In this document: positions 32,609 to 43,504 of the stretch, piece by piece | Numbering within the stretch: position 1 is the first letter of the stretch | Layout: each line of letters starts with the position of its first letter | Assembly: GCF_000835495.1 (NCBI RefSeq) | Contig: NW_015622549.1 | Span: 1 to 64,000 of the forward strand | Reading direction: 5' to 3' | DNA length: 64,000 bases | From: Cladophialophora immunda | Taxonomy: Eukaryota; Ascomycota; Eurotiomycetes; Chaetothyriales; Herpotrichiellaceae | The notes under the pieces: generated by a model | Database searches by the model: none | What the model was told of the DNA's origin: nothing | Seen by the model: only the letters and a program-made list of their open reading frames with translations | Position numbers and translations under genes: made by a program

Positions 32609-34369
32609 ATGATTTGGGCTTCACCTGCGACATCTCGATACCTTGTGCCTCTGGCATTGCTCGTGGGAGTGTTATCATTGGCCATAAGGGTAAGCTCTAT
32701 CTTTTCAATCCCACGATTTTTTGATCGTCCATGCTCATAAAACCAATATTAGGTCATCGCAAAAGCGTTCTCTGGCCCACTCTCAGCGGTACCAGGACCA
32801 TGGCACACCAGGTTCACCAGTATCGTGACCAAATACAAGATATTGACCGGGCAGCGCATCTTCTATGTCCATGATCTTCACCAAAAGTACGGACCCGTGG
32901 TCCGAGTTGAGCCCGGCGAGGTCGTTGTGTCCGATCTGGACGCCTTTCGCGAAGTCCACCGCATCGGGAGCGGGTTTGTCAAGTCTGATTGGTACAAGTC
33001 GTCGACACCAGGGATCGAGGACAATGTCTTCGCCATGACGGATGTTCGGGAGCACGCAGCTCGCCGGAGACTGCTGGCTCGCCCCTTTAGCAGGTCTTCC
33101 CTTTTGGTCAACTTTCAAGACTTGGTCTCAGAGCGTGCGCGACTGGCCGTTGCCAAGATGAAGGAGGAGGCGGACAGGGGAGACTGCGACGTGATGAAAT
33201 GGTGGACGTTGATGGCCACCGATGTCATTTCAAAGGTGGCTTTCGGGGATGATTCACAGTTGCTGGAAGCCGGGCAAGTAAGTTCCGCCATGACTGTCAA
33301 CTGGAATTCCCGAACGGACAGCTGATATAACGTCGAAAAGAAAAGCAGCTACATTGACGACCTGGAATTATCGTCGATGGTCTTCGGACTGCAAGGTGAG
33401 GTGCCATGGCTGTACAAGATGATGCGCATTGCCGCCCCGACATTTACCAGAAAATGTGACACCGCGCTGCAGAACGTTGTCGACTACGGGTTAGCGGCTG
33501 CGAGCCGGGCCAAACGGGCCTCTTCATCGCTGTTGAGACAGAACATCATCAAGGGCATGATCGACATGAGCCGCGCCGAGGAGGGGACGACCGCCACCAC
33601 CACCACCCCCACCACCATGACCGACTTCAGTCTGGGCTCCCAGGCCTCAGCCTTGATCGTGGCCGGGTCTGGCACGACCGCCGTCACGCTCACCTATGCC
33701 GTGTGGGCCGTCCTCAGCCATCCAGACGTCCGAGGAAGACTGGAAGAAGAGGTGGAACAGCTGCCGGACGATTACGACGACACGGCACTGGAGAAGCTGT
33801 CATATCTGGACGCCGTGATCACCGAGACCTTGCGGCTCTACGGGTCAGCACCGGGCGCTCTCCCGCGCACGACGCCTGCCAAAGGTATTGAGATCAACGG
33901 GCTGAACATTCCGCCCGGCGTGACGTTGACGACTCAGAGCTATACGATGCACCGGGATCCCGCTATCTTTGAGGATCCAGAAACGTGAGCCTCTCTTTTC
34001 TCTTTTTTCCCTACATCTCTCAAGCGGTTTACGGCGTCGTCGCCTTGACTGGCGAAAGAATGGCCCTGTGGGCCGCGGCTGATCGTGACTTTCCACAGAT
34101 ACGACCCCGATCGATTCTACCTGAAGCCCCTCAAAGGCGCCCAAAAGCACGCGTTTGCTCCGTTCGGAGGAGGGACGCGGATCTGTCTAGGTATTCACCT
34201 GGCCTACATGGAGCTGCGACACGGACTGGCCGAGTTCTTCCGCGAGTGTCGCCATCTCGAGCTCTCCGAGGCGACCACGCCGGCGTCGATGAGAATGGAG
34301 AATTACTTCCTAATCAGTCCGGTCTCTAAACGTTGTATCGTCAAGAAGAGTCGAAACGTCAAGGTGTGA
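32609..34369 (+). CDS. Cytochrome P450 monooxygenase (second of module B, CYP65-like)
   Basis: ER-anchored P450 of about 506 residues. Exons: 32609-32689, 32753-33277, 33341-33984, 34099-34369. Seen: N-terminal anchor in exon 1 (LVPLALLVGVLSLAI); VPGPWHTR hinge; the segment HDLHQKYGPVVRVEPGEV; ExxR as TETLR; DPDRF before the heme loop; and the heme signature FAPFGGGTRICLG with Cys near 445. Layout resembles the isotrichodermin C-15 hydroxylase group. Odd: the I-helix reads AGSGTT where an acidic residue normally precedes the Thr pair (A-G-x-D/E-T). This may mark altered oxygen activation or a subfamily trait. The acceptor at 33339-33340 was chosen because it keeps the family-like QKSSYIDDLE. 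Confidence 0.88.
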
Positions 34370-34948
34370 TTAAATCAGGAACTAGGATAATAAAGGGCGT
34401 TGTGAATTCGTGCCTAACCGTGAGAACTCTTGAGACTGATATTATATTGTATCTACTTGAGAGAAGCAATTGGTTTGTGCAGCTATCCGACGTGTACCAT
34501 GAAAATAGATCAAGTATTAATCCGAGAAGTTAAACGAATGAGATGGCTAGCCAGAGTTTAAAGTCGCAATCAAATTTCACGACAAGTAGGGAGCCGCGAC
34601 TGAAGTCTGGGCGCTTGTGCCCTCCTCGTCAAACTGTCCCAGAAGCCAGTGCAGACCATATCGAAGTCAGGTAAGCCGGAAGCACGACCAGGAAGGGAGC
34701 ACTGCTTGACCATGTAGTACCCTTGGATAGCCTCGAACACTCGGGATTCTGCTGCTAGAAAGAGTTAGCACATTCCGTACCTCAGTGTGCTCCAACAATT
34801 TTGGTAACAGGTCCCGGATCTTGGTGGAGACAGGGCCTAAGCACTGGCCAATTCCCTCCGTCGAACCTGGCGCCGAGCAGATAGACCATCGTGTCTGCGC
34901 ATAATCTGTCGACCCGTGTGCGAGACGAGTGACTCGCCACCGACTTTG
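34370..34948. other. Intergenic, convergent gene ends
   Basis: The 3' flanks of the P450 (+) and the Zn2Cys6 gene (-); nothing else seen. The upstream bases of the minus-strand frame end at the stop at 34949. Confidence 0.55.
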
Positions 34949-37428
34949 TCAAGCGTCCCTCGGAAGGTCTGGTTGAACCGGGTCCCAGCCTTCGAGACCA
35001 AAGTATTCCAGATAGTTTGGGTCCGTTTCCAGCTGAGAAAGATCCGGCATCTCTCCATTCGGGAAGAGATCGAGCATGGTCTGGTCAAAAAAAGGATAGC
35101 ATGGATCCAAAGTCAGCCTCTCTGTGACACCTTGGTCCTGGAGCTGGAAAAGAGGCGCAGATTCAATATCAAATTGATTGGGTTGAGGCAATGGCTCTGC
35201 CTGCTGTTGGTATTGTGCCTGGTTCACATTGATCTCCAGCTGTGCTGGGCCGTGGTTGACGTTTGTTTCAGAACCTCGTAAACTGTCAGTGGTCTGGGCG
35301 AAGCCTGATTGCAAAGCCACAGGGCTGTTCTCAAGGGGTTCTTGTTGAATTAGACCGCTATGCAGGTCATACATGGGACCATCGTGTATGGACGACCTTG
35401 TTGGCAGGTCATTCCTGACTGTACCCAATTCAATTCCAAGATCTTTGTTCTCGTCTCCAGAGTCCACGAATCCATCGCCTTTGGGCCGTAAAATGTCAAT
35501 GAAACCGAGAATAGAAGCACGAGCATGTGAGGCATTAACCTTGAAGTCGACCAGCTTCCTGATGTCGATATGTCTAGGCTCATCTTCCAGGGTATTCCGA
35601 TGCGTTAGGTGGATCTCGTATAGACAACCAACATGGATTTGCTAGAAAGAAAGCCATTAGCATAGGTTCCCGTCCTCACGAGGTAAGGTTACCAGTACAA
35701 GGAGAGCGGCGAATTTCCAGTATACAGCCACGCTTTGTATAATTTGGATATTCGCCTTGACATTGGCACGTATGCGGCATCGTACTTCCGGATTGGAGCA
35801 CCACATGAACGGGATTTGAATAGCACATCCGGAATATGCGGCGTATGCGACAAAGGTTGGTATCGCACTAGGTCGAGAGTACGTCGAAACAACTCTTTCG
35901 ACCAATTCTGAGAATGTGCAGGCGTGTTCGAATGCTAATTGCGCTGAGCAATGTCGCGAGGTAAGCCAACTGTTGTCGCCGGGGCTCCAAGAGAAGAGAG
36001 GAATAATAGACGCATGTAGCGCACCAAGAGACTGGTGATATACGGCGTTGAGAAGCAGGATTTGTGGGAAGAAAGGAATGTCGTTCGCCATCTCTATAAC
36101 CTTTGATGGCGTCAATTTGAAGGCTGGCGATACTTGTTGCCACCATCTCGATATCTTTTCGTCGAACGCATGCAACGCCGATATCCTCTCACTGATATCG
36201 GTTTCGCGACACTTTATCAGCGAATGTACCGAGTGCCTATCATGGATTAATGATTGTGTACAAATGAGTATGGGAGGCAAAATCTACCAGAATGTCAGGC
36301 CTATGATCACCTCGGCATATAGGCTCTCGCCAGCAACACCCTTGGAATCCAGGCATTTTGATGGTTGCGTGGAAACGCCAGCATTGAAATCGTCTTCCGG
36401 CCATGGCAAGCTCAAGCTTGACAGATCGACAAGTGGCTGGAAGAATGACAGGCTATCGGCGGATTGACATTGCATCAGATAGCAAGCCCACAATCGCCGG
36501 CGGCGCATTTCAGATTCGAACGCGTTGTTACCGTACAACTTTCCAGGCTCGAGCCCGATGACATAGAGCAACTGACAGGCTACTCCTGCAAAAAGTGAGC
36601 GCACGCCCATGAAAGTACAGTGGTGATGCTCAGCGATACCTTTGTAAAATTGGCTGACTCTCCAGGAGCCTTGGCTGTACCAGAACAGGCCCAGAGTCAT
36701 TAACGTCACGATTTTATCCTCGTGGAGATCCTCTGGTTGTTGGAATACCAGCCTTCCGGCTTTCCGGGCCCACTCAGTCATGAAGCCGTGGTCTTTCAAA
36801 GTTGCCTGGCCATTTTGGTCTCTGTAGAAACTAAAAGGGGTCCTATTAGCTAATTGTCGATAGGCTGGGCTGAGCATGCCTTTACTTTGCAGCCCACGCA
36901 CAGATACTTAAGACGACATGGGGACTGGATCTTCCGTGTTCGAGCGACTCCAAGAATAGCCTTTTTGGCAGCACGAGGGTAGCATTGTATGCGTTGTCGA
37001 AGAAAACATCCACAAGGGTCAGTATCAAAGACCGGGGTATACCCAGGTCGTAGTCCTCCATGTTGGAATAGTGGGATAGATTTGATGATGCAGAAATAGG
37101 TTGCATTCTGTCCGATGTTGTCATCTTTCCAGCATTGAGTCTACCGCGCTGAGATCTTTTGGAAGATGCTGTCATGGGATCACTGATATTGGCCGAAATG
37201 AAAACGTGCTGCTTCCGTGTGGAGGTAAGGTTGCCGTAAGAACAGGATTGTCTCAACCTGGAACACCTTTTACATGTTGGACGCTCTCCAGTGCATCGTA
37301 TCTGCGAGAGGCATTAGTCAATGAATGGGCATGATGAAATCCACATTTGGGAGGTCAGCAATATGCCTCACCTTCAACATCTGACATTTTTCGCAGGCCG
37401 TCCGCGGACGGCCGACAGAAGTCCACAT
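34949..37428 (-). CDS. Zn2Cys6 fungal-specific transcription factor (module B, right)
   Basis: Nuclear regulator of about 754 residues. Exons: 37428-37372, 37301-36886, 36842-36288, 36236-35693, 35641-34949. The zinc cluster is split by the first intron: exon 1 ends CEKCQMLK and exon 2 begins IRCTGERPTCKRCSRLRQSC, giving C-x2-C-x6-C-x6-C-x2-C-x6-C. The middle homology region spans exons 2-4 (MRRRRLWACYLMQCQ; LYAEVIIGLTFW joined to HSVHSLIKC). The C-terminal 200 residues are Gln/Asp/Glu/Pro-rich with FPNGEMPDLSQLE, a likely activation region. Ends module B; its 0.69-kb upstream region is shared with HRP1. Likely a second pathway-specific regulator (inference). Confidence 0.88.
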
Positions 37429-38114
37429 CCGGCAGAGCAGCTCGATATGCTGAAAGGACGTATTGAACAAGAATTCCCTGAAGAAGCTGCCTGACTTCTT
37501 ATAGATGATGGACTTGGTGACAAAATGCAAGACCTTGTCATATAGAAGGATAAGCTTCCCGCCAAATTATGAGACTCGAAGAGTTCACAATGAAATCTGA
37601 AAACTGACAGTACCAAGAAGTATTCAAGGAAAGCGGGGACCCGGATTTCCCCAGACTGACCACAGCGCAGTGCGGCGGAATGACTCGCTGTAGTACAGTC
37701 TAGGGTCAAGCATTACCTGGATAAGTGCAGAGCCGGTTGCACGTGAGCCGCGAATAATTTCTCCAACTCTTCTCAGCCTCTCATTCTGCGCCAAGTCGAC
37801 TTGCGTGACTGCGCCCAGAGCTCCTCTGCGGGTGCCAAACAAGTTCGGGGGTGGCTTACTCGGTACACCCCGTGGACTTCAGAGCCCGCCTTCGCACTAC
37901 CTCTCTCGACTGTCGTTTTCACCTCATCTCCTGTTCTAAAATTTCCACCTTTGTCTCATCTCAGTCAAAGCCACTGTCTTGTTTTGCTCTTCTCCCATCT
38001 ACTGCTGCTAGTGATTACTCCTCTAGGTCGCTCGGCCCGTCTTTCTGGCAAGATCTTGTGAGCAGAAGCGTAGCACTTTTGACCACCGTTTCCCCTTTTT
38101 GTTGCACGATAAAG
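37429..38114. promoter_or_regulatory. Divergent region at the accessory/core boundary
   Basis: Separates the Zn2Cys6 gene (-) from HRP1 (+). The right part (37900-38100) is CT-rich, as in promoters and leaders of highly expressed fungal genes. No site assigned. Confidence 0.55.
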
Positions 38115-41100
38115 ATGGCAGAACCCGACGATGTCGAGGAGGATCTCTTCGCGGACCTGTGAGTTTTTTTGCCTTCTTTATCTCGACCCGTCTTCTGAAC
38201 TCGACCTCGTCTTCACTGAGATCGGCGTAGAGTCTAACATGGCCTTTCCAGCTACGATGCGGATGAGAACCATGCCTCCACTAAGAGCGCCCTCCCTGCT
38301 TCTGCACAACCTGCCTCTGGCGACACAGTAATGAAAACTAGCGAAACACCAGGCTATGGCGAAGAGCCAGAGATAGCCTACGACCCTACTTCCTTCGACA
38401 CGGAACCCCAGGATCAGGATGAACCTATCAATGGCACTCATAGTCCGAAGCAAGTCCAAGAAACATCCGAGAAGCCGTCTCAGCCCGAGGTATTCAATGT
38501 CAATATGAAAGAGGATGGGTGAGTACATGCGTGCCTGTCGGGTTTCTCCTCGTTCTGCACCTCCCCTCGTTTCTTATTTTCCCATGCCTGTTTCGTGGTG
38601 AACACCCTTCTGTGAGGAATCTGGAAAGAGTTGGATCAACTGCGATGACAATATGGAGAAGAGGACTCTGGGGATGTTTGTTGCGCAGCTGGCCATGGCC
38701 GCCACCTGCAACAGGTTCTGCGAAGTCGTGCAGGGTCCCCGAAATCTGCCTGTGCGTAAGTTGAAGGTTCGATGTCGTTCATGGGTCAAAGACAACAATT
38801 GGAGGTCGATCATGGTGGCAATGGTACTCCCGTACATCTATACTGCGAACAACGGATCAGATCTGCGATTGGTCAAGCAGTCTGCTACAACTGGCTACAG
38901 ACCTTGCGATTTCAGGTCAGGCGCGGATAGGTTGCTAGCATCTGTCCAACCTCAGTTGGCTATCAAGTCGTGCTTGGGCAGCTGCACTCCGTGGTCACTC
39001 GGACTGATGAGGGAATTGGAAAGCCTCTCCGATTGAGCCGTACGTCAGTGGCTAGTTACATGTTGCATCAAACTAGCCGAGTCGAACTCATTGCCGAAAA
39101 GTGGTCATTCAGCGAAGCCAGAATAGTGGGCAAGAAACTACTCCCGTACACCAAGATACTTTTCCAGGCAGAGCAGAGTAACAAAGTCCAAAATCAGGCA
39201 GGAGATAGATGCTATGGAGTATCTGCTGAATCTCAAAGAGCCAACAAACCTTTGCCTCTGTCCGCTAGAAGAAGTCGACTCTTTGCGCATATCGGGGGGA
39301 AAGAAGACGGGCGATTCAGAGGACCGACATACTGTTACATCGTGTATGAGGATGGCCGCGTCCACCGAAGAAGCTGCCACTCCCCAAGGCTGCAAGTCGC
39401 TCAGGTGCCGAAGACTGAAGACGGGCGCTGGAGAGGTGTTCAGGAGCATATTGGACCGTGTATGCATCCTGCAGGCGGGCAAAATCCATACCCATAGTCT
39501 TGGCCTCGTCCCACCCCGGTCTGTATGTCAAGGTGATGGTTGGGAGTCCACGCTCATATGGCTCTCTTGCGACAAGCCGCCGATGCGATTGCCCACACAG
39601 CAGACAGAACCCACGTCCCCGGGAATGTACATCTAGAGCATCTCTTACACGGTCGAATGCCATCTACGCACAGTTTCGTGGAGGTGGCGCACGAGCCTTT
39701 GACGACTGCGCAACCGAGTAAACCCCAGCCGACCTGAGACAAGGCTGGCAACTGAGGGACTGGGAAACTCACTTGCGGACTGGCTTTCCACGCTACCATC
39801 TAACATTCAGTACTTTTGTTTTTTTACGCGCTGTTCCTCGTCGTCAGCTTTCGTTCTTGTCGTTCCAATGGCCTTTCATAGCTAACATAGCGATGTGTAC
39901 AGAAAAATGTTCATTGGGGGACTTAATTGGGAAACAACAGATCGTAAGAATCGTCCCAGAGTCTCTCCACTCACCACAACATTCATCCGTCGCGACTCAA
40001 GACATGTTGGTGCCATACTAACTCCCACTGATAGAATCACTTCACGACTACTTTTCTCAATTCGGCGAAGTCCAAGAATGCACCGTCATGCGAGACAGCG
40101 CCACCGGCCGCTCACGAGGCTTTGGATTTTTGACGTTCAAGGACCCCAAGACAGTCAACACCGTGATGGTCAAGGAGCATTTCTTGGATGGCAAAATTGT
40201 AAGACCTACCCATTTCGATACATCCCGGGAGAGACAGGAAAGACTTGGTTCCCTTTCTCGAAACTATGCGGCCCGTCGGAAGAACGAAGGCTTACTGTGG
40301 TGTCCCCAGATCGATCCCAAGCGAGCGATTCCCCGAGACGAGCAGGAAAAGACAGCCAAGATATTTGTGGGTGGTGTCAGTCAAGATGCCACCGAAGAAG
40401 ATTTTGAAAGCTTTTTTGCCCAGTTTGGGCGGGTCATCGATGCCACACTCATGATGGACAAGGATACCGGCCGACCACGAGGCTTCGGCTTCGTGACCTT
40501 TGACAGTGACGCAGCCGTAGAAAAATGCCTACAATACCATCCCCTTGAGATCCTGGGCAAGCCCATCGAGGTCAAGCGCGCACAGCCCCGTGGCAAGATG
40601 GGCGAGGATGACGATTACGGTCGCGGTCGGGGGAGAGGCAAGTTCGGACGTGACGACCGCTTCAACAATGACAACAACCAAGCTCCGCAAAACCCGCAAG
40701 CTCAAGCTCCCAATATGATGGGCGGCACCACAGGAATGAGCCCGCAGATGATGGCACAGTATTGGCAAAGAATGCAGCAATACTTTGCCATGATGCAGCA
40801 ACAGATGGCAGCCAACATGATGGGCAATATGGGAGCGATGGGAAATATGGGCATGAATCCGCAGATGATGGCACAGATGCAAATGCAGCAACAAATGCAA
40901 AAGATGCAAGGAGCGAACAGCCCCAATGCCCAGAATGCTAGCGGCATGGGTAACATGCAAGGCATGACTCCTCAAATGATGCAGCAAATGATGCAGATGC
41001 AACAGGGCGGGATGAACATGGGGTCAAATCGCCCGCCCATGGGCCCGGGCAACATGGGCGGCTCGCGTGCAGGCTTTTCGGCCCAAGAGCAATTAGCATT

Positions 41101-41446
41101 TGAACAGCAGAAATATGAGCAACAGCAACAGGTACGTCGCCAGGGCGGTTTTCCGCAGGGTCCTCGAGGCGGGGGCGGCTTTCAGAACCAAGGCCACAGT
41201 CATGGAGGCGCACCACAGTCGTGGGAAGGCATGTACGACGATGTTCCCCAGCCAGAAGGAAATGCTGGTGGCAGAGGCTCAGCAGGGCCAGTCCGCCAAC
41301 ACACCCCGAAACCGCCCAAAGGTCCCGGTGGCCCATCTCAGCCGAGCGCTGCTCCGGCCAATGCGCCCACTGGTCCCAAGAATGCCGGCAAACCAGGAGC
41401 AAATTTCAGGGGAGGCAGGGGCCGATACCATCCATATGGGAGGTGA
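38115..41446 (+). CDS. hrp1: HRP1/NAB4-type RNA-binding protein (cleavage factor IB)
   Basis: Heterogeneous nuclear RNP-like protein that binds the pre-mRNA efficiency element for 3'-end cleavage and also acts in export and surveillance. About 550 residues; exons 38115-38158, 38252-38518, 39903-39943, 40035-40198, 40310-41446. Seen: an acidic N-terminal tail; RRM1 from about residue 104 (KMFIGGLNWETTD; RGFGFLTF) and RRM2 from about 188 (KIFVGGV; RGFGFVTF), followed by RGRGRGK, then a Met/Gln/Gly-rich low-complexity tail ending in RGG-type repeats. The join of exon 2 to exon 3 gives EDGKMFIGG in frame and skips 1,384 bp, far longer than other introns here. The product is expected to be intact. 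Confidence 0.92.
38519..39902 (+). other. Exceptionally long intron of the HRP1 gene (1,384 nt)
   Basis: Starts GTGAGTAC and ends TGTACAG, with a CTAAC branch-like motif about 15 nt before the acceptor. The two flanking exons fit in phase. Frames inside (for example 38653-39036 on +, 39316-39663 on -) show no recognisable domain. No terminal repeat or transposon signature was noticed. It could hold a cassette exon, a conserved regulatory RNA or an old insertion. Confidence 0.75.
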
Positions 41447-43504
41447 AGAATTTCCCAACTGCCATAAGCCTGATTGGGAAGGGGACGGGTGTCGATGGGG
41501 TTAGGAGTACTACTTTGCATTTTCAACAGAGTCCCAACAGCCAACGGGGCCAGCTGCGATCAGATATTGTGCTACAACACCACAGTGGAAATATGACCAA
41601 AGACATTGACGAGATGAGAGCAGTCCGGTGGTGGTGGATGTTATGTGCTCTCACTCTGCAAGGGACGAATCGATGCGTTCGTGTGTCTATGGACACTCAC
41701 GGGCGTTCCGGGGGAAGCTGGCGGGATGTGTGGCATTCCAGAAGCATTGTGCGCAGAGATGGTCATAGGACACAATACGAGAGACAGTGCAACGAGAAGT
41801 CAATGCGTGGTCATTCCACCTGCGTAGCCATCGCACTCCACAGGGCTTCTGCTTAACGAACCCTACTCGTACTTGTACAATTACTGCATTACTGCAAAGT
41901 TCTCCATTTCTATGAGCTAGACGAGGCTGTGAAGTGTCTTAAGTTAGTTGGCTCTGTCTATTAATAGGCGCCTCACTATCCATCACAAGCTTCTCCCAAG
42001 AGTCCACATACGGGGGAGAGGGGTCTTGTGTGGCCCATGCCAGGTTGTTGAATACTCTCCCGCAGTACTTAATCATGGTCCGCGACAATGGAATGCCCCT
42101 TGGTTATATGCCACCTGTATGAAACTAGCCAAAGTCTCTTGAGATACCGTTGGTGCGCTGCATTCCGAATAAGATGCTGACAAGAAGTCACCCGGCAATG
42201 CAGGTACGGTGCAACAGGCACGAGAGAAGTCGAAAGGATTTCGGCGAGGCGCAGTCAATGGCTAGGGCCGTGCGGGAATAGACGAATAGGCGTTAGGATT
42301 CCGTCTCCAAAGGAGTTTTTCAGTTGCAAGGGCCTGGGAACCACAAGTTGCTGGCTGCGCCTCATCGAGGGTCATCCACTGCTCCGACCATCCCAAGGCT
42401 CCACTGATGTGTTGACGGTGTCGTTTTCGGCAGTGGGTTTCCGCCATGGGCAACAACAGACAAAGAGGGCGAGAGAGTGGGCATTGAGGGGCATGAGCCT
42501 CGCAGGTGATGGTCGTGAAGACTGAGGAACTGAGGACGAAAGGGTGTCGCAGCTCTGTCCCTGGAGCCCTTGAAACATGTGCCCTACGACCCTAGAGGCG
42601 CTCAACACATTGCAACCTTCGAGTACAGGTTAGCCGAGGGCGACGTAACGTCCCCGTCACTACTACTAATACTTGGGGGGTTGCGCCGATGGGGAGACGC
42701 CCAAAAGCCCCCAAGCCACCACATGAAGACGGCTAACTCTTAACTAACAAGCTTAGCAGGGGCTCTCCATGCCGCACACCACTTTTCCCCAAGCTTCTCG
42801 CCGGGTGGTATTCTGGCGGCGGCGCCGCCACCCCCTCTCCTTCCACCATTCTCCTGGTCCCTGGGACTTGGCCATTGCCATGGTCCCAATTACCCATTTA
42901 GCGAGCCTGACTCCATCGATCGAGAACCACTCAAACACCATCAGAGTTTTTCCCAAAGACGCCACTGACCCAAACCCCCTGCTCGCTCGCCGGCTATCGA
43001 TTCAACCATTTCACCTTTTTCTGGTGCCTGTTGTCGTCCTCCGAGTGCCCAGAGCCCACAGCTTGAAACGGGCGTCTCCATGCGGCCCCAAACCCTTGAC
43101 CCTGGCCAACCAGACCGATCATGAGCCATATCTTTTGCTCGCATCGCATGTGTCGAGGCACGCAGCTGAAAATCCATTTCTTTCGGTCCTTTTTCCCACT
43201 TGTATCAAACTGTTCAATCGTCCCTGCTTCAAAACACTCGCTTCTTCTATAACGTTCGCTCTTGACTATTGTTATTGTTTTGCCTGTCGTTCGCTTTCGA
43301 TTCTCCCGCCTTGACGTTTCTAACGGAAACCTTCTCTTCGTTTCCCCAACGATTGGCACCCATTGAATCCAATACCTCCGACACCGAGTCTTCGCCAAAC
43401 CGTGAATATACCTTGTTGTGAAGAGATATAGGAAAAGAAGTTGGATCATTGCCGTTTCACGGCGACGTGATTATCATTCGGACACACCATATCACCACAC
43501 CATC
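41447..43504. other. Intergenic 2.1 kb with long CT-rich leader
   Basis: HRP1 3' flank on the left; from about 42,770 the plus strand becomes pyrimidine-rich, probably the promoter and 5' UTR of the FLC-like gene. No coding region is supported. Confidence 0.55.

Noticed and set aside
3807..37428. A complete secondary-metabolite biosynthetic cluster
   Set aside because: No PKS, NRPS, terpene cyclase or prenyltransferase was seen; tailoring-type genes alone do not support it.
38653..39663. Frames inside the long HRP1 intron as an inserted gene
   Set aside because: No domain, no transposase or reverse transcriptase signature and no terminal repeats noticed.
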